From Tubiluchus corallicola (lineage: Eukaryota; Priapulida; Priapulimorpha; Priapulimorphida; Tubiluchidae), in NCBI GenBank assembly GCA_030141605.1, contig JAQGDQ010001056.1, positions 1 to 47,500 of the forward strand: 47,500 bases of DNA, in the 5' to 3' direction. The notes under the pieces are model-generated. The model did not search any database, was not told where the DNA came from, and saw only the letters and a list, made by a program, of their open reading frames with translations. Each line of letters opens with the position of its first letter. Positions within the stretch are counted from its first letter, which is position 1. The translations under genes were made by a program, and so were the position numbers. Positions 20,152-30,681 of this stretch are shown one piece after another.

Positions 20152-20897
20152 CTCTCCACTTTGTGCAAAGCAGGGTTACGTTTACTTATGACTCCAGCGA
20201 GAGGTGCAGCAACTAAATCACATAATCCAACACTACCACTACCAGAGGGCGCGCTAGGAGGCGTAGTAGTCGACGACGTAGTTTGTACAGGAACTGGATC
20301 AAACTTATCCAACAGTTCATCAGTTAGATCCACACTGTTTTCATTAACAACTGGTTTCCTGTGCTGCCCTTTTGCGTTTACCTTGCTCGTTGCACTCTCA
20401 CTCATTTTAGAAACCTGATCGGTCTCGTCACCGTCAACTTTCTTCACTTTACCAACCAATAATTGACTTTTTTCACCATCATTTTTGTATTCTTGTGCTA
20501 GACTTTTAGTTTGTACTTGTGCAGATTCAATATTGGATGAGGTTACGTTTGATTCTTTTCCACTCATATCTGTGCGAACACTGCTATCTGATTCATTTGT
20601 TGTTTCAGCACTAGTACTGGTAATGGCTGTTGATTCTACAGCAGGATTGTGCATTGTTCCTTTAGTATCTTTACCCTCATTGTCTTTCATTTCTAGGTCA
20701 TTCTCGCCACCCGCTTCCACTCCAAAGAACTTTGAGACTTTGTTAGAAGGTTTCCCCGTAGTTGATTTGAACAGCTGCTCATCATGTTTTTTATTGATTG
20801 AATCGTTTTCTGCCCAAGTGCTCTCACTGGGAGATTCGTAATTGATAATTGCATTTCTACTGCCAACCTGGGTACAAGAGAAATCACTTTCAGACAT
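20152..20897 (-). CDS. First coding exon of an unidentified Ser/Thr/acidic-rich protein
   Basis: A 746-bp exon starts at ATG 20897 (A at -3) and ends at base 20152, where AGAG/GTATGT is a strong donor (GT at 20151-20150). The intron is phase 2, splitting an Arg codon. Reading on past the donor adds only an AT-rich hydrophobic tail and a stop, supporting splicing there. The 248 residues are hydrophilic and low in aromatics. They include TGKPSNKVSKFFGVEAGGEN (about 49-68), long Ser/Thr/Asp/Glu-rich stretches, a DLTDELLDKFDPVPV segment (about 191-205) and a Ser/Thr/Pro linker before SVGLCDLVAAPLAG. DPV and acidic-leucine motifs of this kind occur in endocytic adaptors, but that is only a resemblance. 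No signal peptide or membrane span. Balanced codons and absence of stops mark it as the most credible host exon here. Later exons must lie below 20100 or outside the window. Confidence 0.75.
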
Positions 20898-22112
20898 ATT
20901 CTTGTGTCATTTGACGATGGCACTAATAGAATTATGACATGTGCACCTGCTACTCCGACTCAACTGCACTTTTACACGGTCATAGTCACCGCTTGGTTAT
21001 GATCGTCTTAGTGTTAAACTTTCACTTCCCATCTAATAGCTTAGTTTATTACTCCTATAGAACAAAACTTGTCTCGTTAGCGTTTGATTAATGGTGATTC
21101 TACCTACATTTTCTTTAATCGCTATAAATAATGAATAAGAGCGGCACACTTAGCGATGATGTATCAACGCATAACCTGATTACCATCAGGTTAAGTGGTA
21201 ATTTCGCAAAGAAAGTAGTGCTATCGTCTCACGCAACGCGAGAAGGGAGGTATTAGGAAAAGAAGAAAGCCTTTCCTTGCGATAATCAACTAAAGCGGAA
21301 AAATAGAGAAACTTCCAGTAGAGGAACTCGAAAAACGACTAACAAACCTGTACCAAACAAACACATTAGTTTTTAATATAAATAACTTAGACTCTCAGTT
21401 AAAAAATTCAGTTTCTGGTAGTTTTCTACTAAGTTATGGACAGAACATCATCGTATTTCACCTGGTACAGCAATACGTTGATTTATCTAACCGTTTTAAT
21501 TATTTTAATTAACAATTGGAATACTACTTATGTATATTTTGCGACAGACTTGTTTTTCCTGCCAAACTGCATTCCTGAAAATCTTGCAGCCTGAGACAAT
21601 CCGTTCAGCATCTATTTGTTGTTTGCCAAAGGCAACTATTTCAAATAAATGTTTAAAAAAGCAGAAAAAACAAAAGACCGACAAAGAAGCAATAAGCCAT
21701 TAGTCTCAGTCAACAAAGACTCGGGTAAAAGCACAAACAGCGATTAACAGAGAATAATTCACAGAACTCAACAATCTAAATCACAAAACTCGTGAAAATT
21801 GTGAAAATATCCTATTAAAAGTTTTGGTGTAATAAAATCAGTGTTAAATCAATATTATCTTGCATGGACGAAAAGGTATTACTGTATGTTATAGAAAGTA
21901 TGACACTATGACCAATAACTATTAGCTGCTAGCATATAATTTTCACGAATTGCAACGCTGCAGCCCAGTGCTCTTTAATTTGACCTGTTGTGATGTGACC
22001 TATTATTAAAGCGTTGATGAATAAAATCATTTTCAGAAATAAGCCAGTTAATTCTTATAGCATCTGCCATTATTTTTGTTCAGTTGAACGTACACTACAT
22101 TGTTATGTCTAG
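20898..22112. other. Likely promoter and 5' region of the minus-strand gene; no other gene
   Basis: The 5' UTR and promoter of the 20152-20897 exon should be here; a short upstream ORF begins near 21033 on the minus strand. A perfect 8-bp-arm hairpin, AACCTGAT-TACC-ATCAGGTT, lies at 21173-21192. No TATA box or initiator could be assigned. Confidence 0.35.
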
Positions 22113-22840
22113 AGCTACGACTCTATGTGCGCGTAATGCCTAATGCCTAATGTGTGATTACGCAAACCGTAAACGTAATGCGTAATTGGCGATCCGTAAC
22201 GCGTGATGCGTATTAACTGTTTCCATGTGTCCGTAAACGCTACGCGTATTAACAAAGCTCACGACGCTCTTTCCGCAATTTTCGTTGCTGTTCGTAAAAA
22301 TTGCAGGCAATAATTTTGGACACCATGTAATGTGGAAATTTTACAGTGATAATTACAGCTGTAGCATTAGCTCTTTATTGTACTGTAGATTTACTGTAAA
22401 CGAAAAAATTCAAAAGAAAGCACACATTTTGGGTGCACAATATTTAGCAGGGGAGAGAATACAGCACCTATCAACTATTAATGACAATACCGTAACTACA
22501 TGCTTCTTCCATCTCTCAAAAATTCAGGTAGAAAAAATATTATTGCTTGTAAGTCCTAAAGCGACCAAAACTCACCTAACTAGAATTTTCAGAAAGCCAA
22601 ATAGCGAAAATAGTCACCTTGAGTTCAAAAACTCGCTATAATCACCTAGGCAACGGCGGTTTCCCGTATGCGTATTGCTGCGTGATGCGTATTCGGACGA
22701 CAGCAATCACGTTCGAATTATTACGGATCACGCATTACGTACACATGGAAACACTTCTACATATTTAAATGCAAACTGTTGTACGCGCATTAATGATCAC
22801 GCATCGGGCATCACACATTACGTAAACATGGAGCCGTACT
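22113..22840. mobile_element. PIF/Harbinger-like element relic
   Basis: The left end (GCTACGACTCTATGTGCGCG, TAATG) and the inverted right end (GTACGGCTCCATGTTTACGT, AATG) are imperfect terminal repeats. Multiple CGTAATGCGTGAT-like motifs fill both subterminal regions, and GTTTCCATGTGT.CGTAA occurs near both ends in opposite orientation. The interior carries the transposase-like remnant at 22285-22641. The target duplication is not clear. Confidence 0.6.
22285..22641 (+). pseudogene. Possible Harbinger transposase N-terminal remnant
   Basis: A 118-codon ORF inside the inverted-repeat element. Near its C-terminal half, FFHLSKIQVEKILLLVSPKA resembles the region of Harbinger transposases just before the catalytic domain, where a hydrophobic helix of the form F-x-x-S/T-x-x-x-F/V-x-x-L/I-L-x-x-V-x-P is followed by a Lys/Thr-rich turn. 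Here KATKTHLT follows. The expected downstream DDE catalytic region is absent; the frame stops at 22641 and the subterminal repeats begin soon after. The start codon and first 40 residues may be chance. A degraded, non-functional remnant is the best reading; assignment rests on motif resemblance only. Confidence 0.45.
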
Positions 22841-24245
22841 TTAGCAGTTAGGCCTACGATCTAGGTAACGCAAACCATTCTGCAGCCAGAGTAAAATGAA
22901 ATCAAGCTTTTTAAAGTACACGTCGACACCAATGACGTTTTAGCTGTTTTGCGACCACTCTTCTGCTTTCCTATTGGCTCCAGCAGGTGCCGTGATTAAA
23001 TTGTGACTGTATGGATGTAGTTTTACCCCTGGGGGAAAATTAGTTTTGCTAAAAATCTAGAAATCATATAGTAACTCAATTCTACATTTATTAAAATATT
23101 CATTATCCTTGGTGTCGCACTATTTCCTCCCGCGGAGTAATACTCATAACCCTGCCGTGTTTTCCACCACACACAGAGAGCCTTGTATATAGCAAAAGTA
23201 GTGACACAGAAAGCATTTATCACATATTTTATTTACAAAAACCAAGAGCCAAAAACCAAAATATTACAATAACTTGTTCGAACCTTGAGTTACAAGCAAT
23301 ACATTTTAATGGCGAAAAATTATGTTAAACCGTCATCGTTCATCCTGCATTCCAGACTTTTTTGCCCTTGTTTTAATGTTATTTCATGATTAGTTCTGTT
23401 AACCACACGAAATTTATAGCAACAAGCTTGGGTCGTTAATTTTCGCAACAATTCAGACGTTTCTGAGAGGACAGCGTTACACCGGGGATGTAATTAAATG
23501 GTGATGATGGGTTTCATTTAGATGATTTATCACGTGTAGTGCAGGTATGGATTGAGATGCACGGTAATTAAACTGTTAAATCAAGGCACAGTTAGTCTTG
23601 TAAGTTTCAGTGTGAGCTGTAAACATACTGGAGATGTGTTGTTAGAAATGAATCAGTATAAACGTGTTTGTTGCTTTTCAGGAAACAGCTCTTACAGCTT
23701 ACATATCCATCCGGGATGCTCTTCAAAGAAACTCTATAGCGCAGATTAGATCTATACCTAGACGAGCTTCAAATAATTGCGGCTAGTATTCAGCTCCAGT
23801 GGATTGTAAATAATTTTGATTAAATCCACAAAATGCATTTAATTTAAGTAATAAATGCAAATCTGAATTTCACATGCATCTCTGAACAGTAGTGAATGTT
23901 CCAGAGAAATTCCAAAACACAGAGAATTGCACCAATGTAACGAGCTCCGCGATGCATCTAATGCACCCACACAAATTATTGTTTGAACTGAGGTGTTCGT
24001 CAAACTCTACAAGATACTCTGTAAACTCGTCTAGTAACCTTTCGTGTTGTTAATTTTTTTTATTGAAGTTAATCACATTTTCATAAGGTCTGCTGTACTG
24101 ATCTAATATTGGCAGACGTAAGAAAAGTGAAGAGAGTACAAGATGAGAAATCCAATAAAAATCCTTTTATTGAAGAAGAGAAGCTAATCTACTTGCACTA
24201 TTCAACCTGAGATGAGAGGCAAGCTTGACCCGCAAACAACAAGTT
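22841..24245. other. No gene recognised
   Basis: Short ORFs at 23023-23223 (minus) and 23552-23749 (plus) have no recognisable motifs or splice context. Confidence 0.4.
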
Positions 24246-24537
24246 TTGTCTTCATCATCATCATCATCATCGTCGTCGTCGTCGTCGTCATCATCTTCAT
24301 CATCATCGTCGTCGTCATCATCATCATCATTACTATAATCGTTGCCATCATCGTCGTCATCGTCATCGTCGTCATCATCAGCATTATCACCATCATCGTT
24401 GTCATCACCATCATCACCATCACCATCACCATCATCATCATCATCAGCAGCAGCAGCAGCACCAGCAACATCAGCATCAGCATCAACATTAGCATCATCA
24501 TCAGCAGCAGCGTTAGTATCATCATCAGCAGCAGCAA
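24246..24537. repeat. (TCA)n/(TCG)n/(CAG)n compound trinucleotide repeat
   Basis: Nearly 290 bp of TCA, TCG, ACC and CAG triplets. On the minus strand it translates to an Asp/Ala run, which should not be annotated as a protein. Confidence 0.95.
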
Positions 24538-24825
24538 AACTTTTTGCCACAAAGCACACAGATAGAAGCTGGTTAGCAGACCAGTTGATATGCAAATAAC
24601 AAATTTTGCAAATCCCTTAAGGCCAACATATAAAATGCAGTCTGAAAGAACTTCATTATTGCGCAACTAATAAAACTTGATCCGTCATTAAACAGGAATT
24701 GAAAATAATTGTAGTAATGACGTAAAAGTTTTTCAAATCTTGCTTACTTAACTTACTTTTCTGAACTGCTTCAACGCGATTTAAACTGATGCACGGACGC
24801 GAATTTAAATGTTACTATGACTGAA

Positions 24826-25075
24826 ATGTTGTTGTCGTCGTCGCTGTCGTCGTCGTTATCGTCGTCGTCGTCATCATCGTTGTTGCTGTTTCATTTTTTA
24901 TTGTAACATTCTGTTATCAGTGCCATTGACGAAAAAGGTGAAGATGAAGAAGAAAAAATAATAGTAGCAATAGTAATAGTAATAATAATAATAACAACAA
25001 CAACGACAGCAACAGCGACAACGACAACAACAACGACAATGACAACAACAACAACAATAATAATAATATTACCAA
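24826..25075. repeat. Two neighbouring trinucleotide microsatellites
   Basis: (GTC)n with GTT/ATC variants at about 24829-24892, then (AAT)n/(AAC)n with GAC and AGC variants at about 24940-25075. Confidence 0.9.
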
Positions 25076-25330
25076 AATTGTATTTCTTATTGCTATCTTC
25101 AATTCTTTATCTATGTTTCGTTATCTACCTGTTGTAAGTTGACAGATCGCGACTAAAAAGAATTTTAGAAATCTTCATACATCCAGGGGACAAATTTTGT
25201 TCACCTCTGTTCTACTGGTTGTTGAATAGCTATTTCTTCACTGGACAACCATCAGCTAGTCTGTACCCAATCTATCTTAAACGACGCGTTTTATTTTCCT
25301 TGCCCATTTTAGAAGAATAACTCGATACTC

Positions 25331-25575
25331 GTTACCATGGAATTAGTCTGCGTCATGACTGAAGTGCGTCAGGACACATTGCGTCATTCATATGACGATA
25401 ACAATTCGTTGCCATGGCAAAGATTGTTCTTCGTTCTTGACACATTACGTCATTCATATGACGATAACAATTCGTTACCATAGCAACGATTGTTCTTCGT
25501 TCTTGACACATTACGTCATTCATATGACGATAACAATTCGTTGCCATGGCAACGATTGTTCTTCGATCTTGCAAC
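25331..25575. repeat. 66-bp tandem repeat with an RFX-type X-box in each unit
   Basis: Three full units and a partial one. Unit spacing is exactly 66 bp, measured at CGTCATTCATATGACG (25382, 25448, 25514). Each unit carries GTTGCCATGGCAAC or a close variant: 25331-25344 (GTTACCATGGAATT), 25408-25421 (GTTGCCATGGCAAA), 25474-25487 (GTTACCATAGCAAC), 25540-25553 (perfect). The motif matches the known RFX/DAF-19 X-box consensus. The CGTCA/TGACG pair 26 bp upstream resembles CRE half-sites. Confidence 0.9.
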
Positions 25576-25660
25576 TGACCTAATAGATGTCAGTCTTTGT
25601 TCGGCCTCATTTCTTTCTTTGCTTTCGATGCGAGAAAGGCGTTATTATTTGCAAGTCTCT

Positions 25661-26757
25661 AGTGCATTCTTTAGTGGACTATCATGGGCTGTTTTGATTT
25701 TTTATGCAACCGCGAGCGCCGTGAGGACAGTGAGGACCAACCGGTGCCTAGATGCTGGAGGATCCGGACCATATGGTCTAGGGCCCGGGGGCAAGTCGCT
25801 CCTATGCCCTCAGTCCATTCGTCTTCTGGGACCTCCACGCGTTGTAGTGGTGAGGTAGAGTCATCCGGGACAACCGTGGGGGTGGTTCGTCTTGGAAGCT
25901 CGAGTAGCATGGGTTTCCCTCTGGTTGAGTGCTGAATGTCATTCTTAAGTACCAACCTTACAGTACCATGCTCTCACATCTGGGTTCTGGTCAGGACAGC
26001 CACTTTTGGACTGTCAGAGCCCCGTAAGGTGCCTCGGGGGAGGGGGGGCCTGGCTCGCGGTAGTGCGTGCACTACAGGGGTGTGTGATGCGTTAGGCGTA
26101 ATTGCCTACTAAAGCTAAGTGTAGACGAACAGTTGGCACACAGCCTCTCCACACCCAAGACTCCTGCGTAACCTCCACGAGGTGCGAGCTGGTAACTGCC
26201 CCATTACAGGAGCAGGCTAATCAGCAGGGGATCTCGGAGCAGTATGGAGCCCCAGAGGTGCAGTGCTGAAAGGCACTCACCATTCCATACCCCAACTATG
26301 GGTTAAATAGCATAATATATTTCAGAGCAGATCTACGTATACTAAAAACAGAAGTTTTTTTGTATTTTCTCTCATTATAATGGAAATTAAGTTTAATAAA
26401 AAGTTAACAGGTTAACTGTATTGTTTACTGTTTTTTATTGTTTGATTTTTCTATGTATAGTAGATTAAATGCTTTTAATTGTCTCCAATATTTATGCAGA
26501 AAATTGACTTTAAATGAAATTTGTCTTGTCTTACTTTATTTTATCTTACGTCTTCTCCTTTCCTCTCCTCTCTCCTCCCCTCTCGTCTCCTCTCTTTCCT
26601 CTCCCCATTCTCTTTATTATTGTATTTTTTGTTTTTGTGCAAGTTTGTGTGATTTGTTTGTATTGATTTTTCTTTTTATATAATGTTGAATGTTGTAAAT
26701 ACGTCAATTATAATATGAGCTTCAGTTTGAAATAAAGGATTAAATCAAATCAAATCC
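25661..26757 (+). mobile_element. LINE-like element: GC-rich 5' part joined to a LINE-type 3' end
   Basis: From about 25661 to 26310 the sequence is conspicuously GC-rich against its surroundings, with runs such as CTAGGGCCCGGGGGC and CGGGGGAGGGGGGGCC. It changes near 26310 into AT-rich sequence that ends with AATAAAGG and a short tandem tail (GGATTAAATCAAATCAAATC, 26736-26755). AATAAA plus a pentanucleotide tail is a non-LTR retrotransposon 3' end. No reverse transcriptase lies between, so this is probably an internally deleted, trans-mobilised derivative. The 66-bp X-box repeats immediately upstream could be its promoter monomers. Confidence 0.5.
25684..25935 (+). CDS. Short ORF starting MGCFDF in the GC-rich 5' part
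   Basis: An 83-codon ORF with a good start context (ATCATGGGC). It begins MGCFDFLCNRERREDSEDQP, then a Ser/Gly-rich remainder. Met-Gly-Cys at the N-terminus is the kind of end that can be myristoylated and palmitoylated. A 94-codon ORF overlaps on the minus strand (25671-25955), and GC-rich sequence tends to stay open, so coding status is doubtful. If real, it would be a leader or ORF1-like peptide of the retroelement. No family recognised. Confidence 0.25.
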   Translation: MGCFDFLCNRERREDSEDQPVPRCWRIRTIWSRARGQVAPMPSVHSSSGTSTRCSGEVESSGTTVGVVRLGSSSSMGFPLVEC

Positions 26758-27038
26758 TCTCTCGTTTCGCCTCTTTCGTCTAGCACATCTAATTCTTCTG
26801 GTCTTACGTTAATTTTAATGCTAATGAACATGGAAAATGATTTACTTCATAAAATTTCCGTACGAGGCAGTGGTGGATAAGGCACAGGCTTTATTAGTTG
26901 CGACCAGGAGCCTCCACCAGCTGAGGGACCTCCAGGGATTACGTAAATTACCGTGAAATTACTACAGAATGAGAACAGAATTATACTGAATTGTCTCTTT
27001 GAAAACGGCTCAATTAATTAATATGCCGTAGAATAATA
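26758..27038. other. No feature recognised
   Basis: Short spacer between the retroelement tail and the (TTA)n tract. Confidence 0.4.
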
Positions 27039-27153
<115 letters not shown>

Positions 27154-27348
27154 ACTGAAAAGGGAAAGTTAAAAAGAAACATAAATACACAGACAACACT
27201 TAGTTCGCTAAAAGAAGGAAACGTTCCTATTGCCTCACAGAATAGAAAGGGGACCCTTTGCATTCTATTAGAGATCATGTAGACAAGCAAAACAGGTTAG
27301 TGGTAAAGACAGACACAGAAATTATATAAGAGACTAAAGAGTTGACAG

Positions 27349-27754
27349 AATAAGTCTTTTCACAGTTCCAGCTATTGATGATCATTGTGAAAAAGTCAAA
27401 GGTTAAATGTAGCAGACAACGTACTTGTGTACACTTGGCAACGTCTCGCAGTCCATGCTATTGTAATAGTAACAGTTTTAACATGTTTTAACAGCTAGCT
27501 AGAACCTTACCTAGTTCATTTTTTTCTTGTTTCCAAGTAAGATCCTGTTAGTAAATCACTCTACGCACAGACTAACGCATAATTAAATAAAGTTCACGTA
27601 AAGCAACTGACGTTACTGAACTGATTCGGCAGACGGCATTGCTTTAGCAACACGTTCTACGACGGTTGCATTTAAGACGTGTGACTGCGGTACACGTAAC
27701 CTTTGACCTGCAACAACTGCGCGTGCGCACAACGAAATTGTGAAAAGGCTTATT
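27349..27754. mobile_element. Family C MITE, copy C2
   Basis: Ends AATAAGTCTTTTCACAG and its inverse TGTGAAAAGGCTTATT; the body matches C1. AGTCAAAGGTTA lies at 27394-27405 and TAACCTTTGACCT at 27697-27709. An extra segment around 27550-27660 makes it longer than C1. Confidence 0.85.
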
Positions 27755-28941
27755 AAATTTAGGTAACTAATAAGCACCTTCTTCTTACGCATGTGTTGCA
27801 GGGGGCATAGTGGTGAACACCATTTAAAAAGTGCTCAGTTATTAGCGGACATCTACAAACTAAACCGATGAAATTAAAGTTGACGGTTTGTAGAAACTGA
27901 GTGATTTACGAGAAAGAGGCTTGTGAAAAATCCAGCAAAACCGCAAGATTGAAACTAGCGCCTCTTTTGCATGCAATTTCAACATCAAAGCAGAGAAACC
28001 CAGCGGAAATTACAAGGTCAATTGAAGAAAATTGTCTGGCTTCATAGTTTGAAATGTATTCCTCCCAGATAATTGCGCGTAATCAGGCGTGTTGAAAGAT
28101 GGCTAATTTTACCGAAATAAATTTCGTAGCGCTTGGCTCTCTGGTCACGCAACAAAGATTCACTATATGATAGTTAGGCGCCATGTCGTATTGGGGTATT
28201 ATCTACAATCAGACGAACGCAAGAGCGAGTTGCTTCAAAGCACTGATATACGAAGCGAAATTGATTATAGGCATTCTGTGTTTTAGAAATTGAATATTAC
28301 ATTGAATGCTATCACTTTGAATGTTATCAGCTATTATTCTGTATTGAAATTTAACGATATAATAAAATAGCCTGGTAAATAGTTGATAAAACACTCATAC
28401 GTAAGTAGTTTACGGTTTTGTTCTACAGCATGTGGAATGTAGAGAAAAATTAAGCGAATGTTTATGTAGCTAAAATAAAAAAACAATGTACGAAGAAATA
28501 GTTTAAAAGTACCATACACGTCTAAAACATCTTTTCAAAAACGTTATAACTAAAAATTAAATATTGTGCCGGTCGTAATAGGAAATTTTTGTCAAAAATA
28601 CTACAGCCTAGGCACTGACACAAGTATATAAAACAACCACCAGTGATACGAAACACCTGCACACTTAATACGCCACAAATTGTTTGTACGAAGTCGAGTA
28701 TAACAAATGCATTTGCGAGCACAATGCTTGCACGGCTATTACACCACCCTTCATGAGAAAATCATTTAAAGAATTAGAAATCTAGAAAAATTGTACAAGC
28801 AATAGATTTTTATGTTCAACCGGAGAAAAAACAGATACCCATTGACTGGTATACTGCAGCTCGCAGTTAACAAAACTCACAACACCAGTTTTTTTACCAA
28901 ATCTTATTAACATATAGTAGTCTTTCTATCTTTTATATCAT
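27755..28941. other. No gene recognised
   Basis: Only short AT-rich chance ORFs. No named repeat seen. Confidence 0.4.
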
Positions 28942-29249
28942 CCCATATATGAGCTTCATTCATACATCATTCCATTTTAAGCACTAATGTTTTTTTATCA
29001 CGATTCAGTTTAAATTTTCAGATTATCTCCATTACTTTTTTTTCTATCACTGTGTGGGACAATCTAACAAGCCCTGCTTTTTGATTGCCCGCAAGACAAT
29101 TACCTTCGTGTATAAGTGAACGGTGTGTGAGGCTTTTCCTGTGCAGTATTTCTTATTTGTATTATATCCATTGTAGGCCCTTTCACTAGATATCGTAAAT
29201 GTAACCATTGTAAATGTGTAAGGTGAAACAAATGACTTATAACTTACGT
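28942..29249 (+). mobile_element. Family D repeat, copy 1
   Basis: Begins CCCATATATGAGCTTCATTC and runs through CACTGTGTGGGACAATCTAA, CAAGCCCTGCTTTTTGATTG and TGTAGGCCCTTTCACTAGAT to an AAATGACTTATAACTTA tail. Almost the same sequence recurs at 30166-30470. The tail suggests a retroelement 3' end; no coding sequence was recognised. Confidence 0.8.
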
Positions 29250-29553
29250 CATCAAAACACACTGCCAGTTTATGTACTTCAATGTCTTGCCTTTCACTTA
29301 AGTTATTCGTTGCTGACTACTCATACCCTCTAGTTACTTCACCGAACACCTATACATTTTAAAATCGAAAGAGAACGGCTGGGTTTTTACTGGAAATGTA
29401 CATCATTTAGTACTACTGAGATTTTTCTAATTTTACAACGTGCAGTCTTCCGTAACATCGAGAAATCCTCCTTATCCCAACGAAGGATAACAGGATTGAT
29501 TCAGCGAGAATTTTTGACTTAAATTTCTTTGTTATGTTATACTCGTACAGCTT
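29250..29553. other. No feature recognised
   Basis: Spacer between repeat D copy 1 and element A5. Confidence 0.4.
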
Positions 29554-30154
29554 TTAAAGGAAGACATGATGATTTTTCATATACTATCTCAATCCGATAA
29601 AAAACATACATTTTAACACAACTAACACTGCAAAAGCGTTTCTGATAATTAAATAATAGGTTAAAAACTTAATTAACGGCGGGCGAGCCCAACTATTAAT
29701 GACATCACAAACTAACATAATTTTCAACAGCAAAAATATTCCACGCGTTGCACGTGTTTGCGAAAGCGAAAATTGAAGTACAGTGCTACTGTAAGATATT
29801 CAATGTGTTGTAATGAAACTAGACAAGTTTTAAGATAAAAAATTAAACCTTCAAATTTACGGCTGTGCTCACGCATGAGCTGTCAAACGTGCGTCGTTCG
29901 TTACAAGCTAACATAATTGAACTGAGGGGTACAGCACCTATTTTTTGTGCATGCGTTTCCCAAATGCAGGCGTTAGTGCCCGTCTAACTAGCGAATGGCG
30001 AAATGCATCTATCGGCGAATGCGAAATTGTGTTTATGTGATAATAATTCTTTCACGTAAGTCGATTTTGAAAAAATAGTATGTTTCCTTTCAATATTTTA
30101 AAGAGTAGAATGTTTTGACTTACAGTTTAAAATTGGTTCCGAATTTGTTATTAA
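29554..30154 (-). mobile_element. Family A element, copy A5 (complete, TTAA-bounded)
   Basis: TTAA at 29554-29557 and 30151-30154. AAGGAAGACATGATGATTTT lies at the left, with the AATTAACGGCGGGCGAGCCC and GCTCACGCATGAGCTGTC blocks inside. The core palindrome is degraded here (CAGGCGTTAGTGCCCG). Confidence 0.85.
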
Positions 30155-30165
30155 TTTTTCTTCTT

Positions 30166-30470
30166 CCCATATATGAGCTTCATTCATTACATCATTCCAT
30201 TTTAAGCACTAATGTTTTTTATCACGATTCACTTTAAATTTTCAGATTATTTCCATTACTTTATTTCCTATCACTGTGTGGGACAATCTAACAAGCCCTG
30301 CTTTTTGATTGCTCGCAACACATTTACCTACGTATATAAGTGAACAGTGTTTGAAGCTTTTCCTGTGCAGTTTTTCTTATTTGTAATATGTTCATTGTAG
30401 GCCCTTTCACTAGATATTGTATATGAAACTATTGTAAATGGGTAATGTTAAATAAATGACTTATGACTTC
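30166..30470 (+). mobile_element. Family D repeat, copy 2
   Basis: About 300 bp closely matching copy 1 in the same orientation, ending AAATAAATGACTTATGACTTC. It follows the right end of A5 by about 11 bp. Confidence 0.8.
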
Positions 30471-30681
30471 TTTGAAAGAGTGCTGAAAAGCACCAAAATT
30501 TATCCCCATGCAGCAGGTAGCTTAGAGCAAATGTAAGTAAAATAAATGATGCTTCGGCAAATTGTTCTGATACGCTCGAGGTGAATGTTTTATCTGTAGC
30601 AACTAAAGTCAGTTTCAACTCTTTTAAGCAATAGTGTTAATCTTTTCTCTCTTTTATTCTTTCTGTCTTGTTGTCTTTGCA

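Noticed and set aside
24167-24666. Asp-rich and Ala/Asp-rich ORFs resembling acidic proteins
   Set aside because: Entirely within the TCA/TCG repeat; every frame is open because of the repeat.
25353-25583. Tandem-repeat proteins with CYRHMNDVM or THYVIHMTITI units
   Set aside because: The 66-bp period is a multiple of three, so frames stay open automatically; the DNA motif is the better explanation.
28942-30470. Family D copies as LTRs of a retrotransposon
   Set aside because: No TG..CA ends, no primer-binding site or polypurine tract, and the interior is an unrelated A element.
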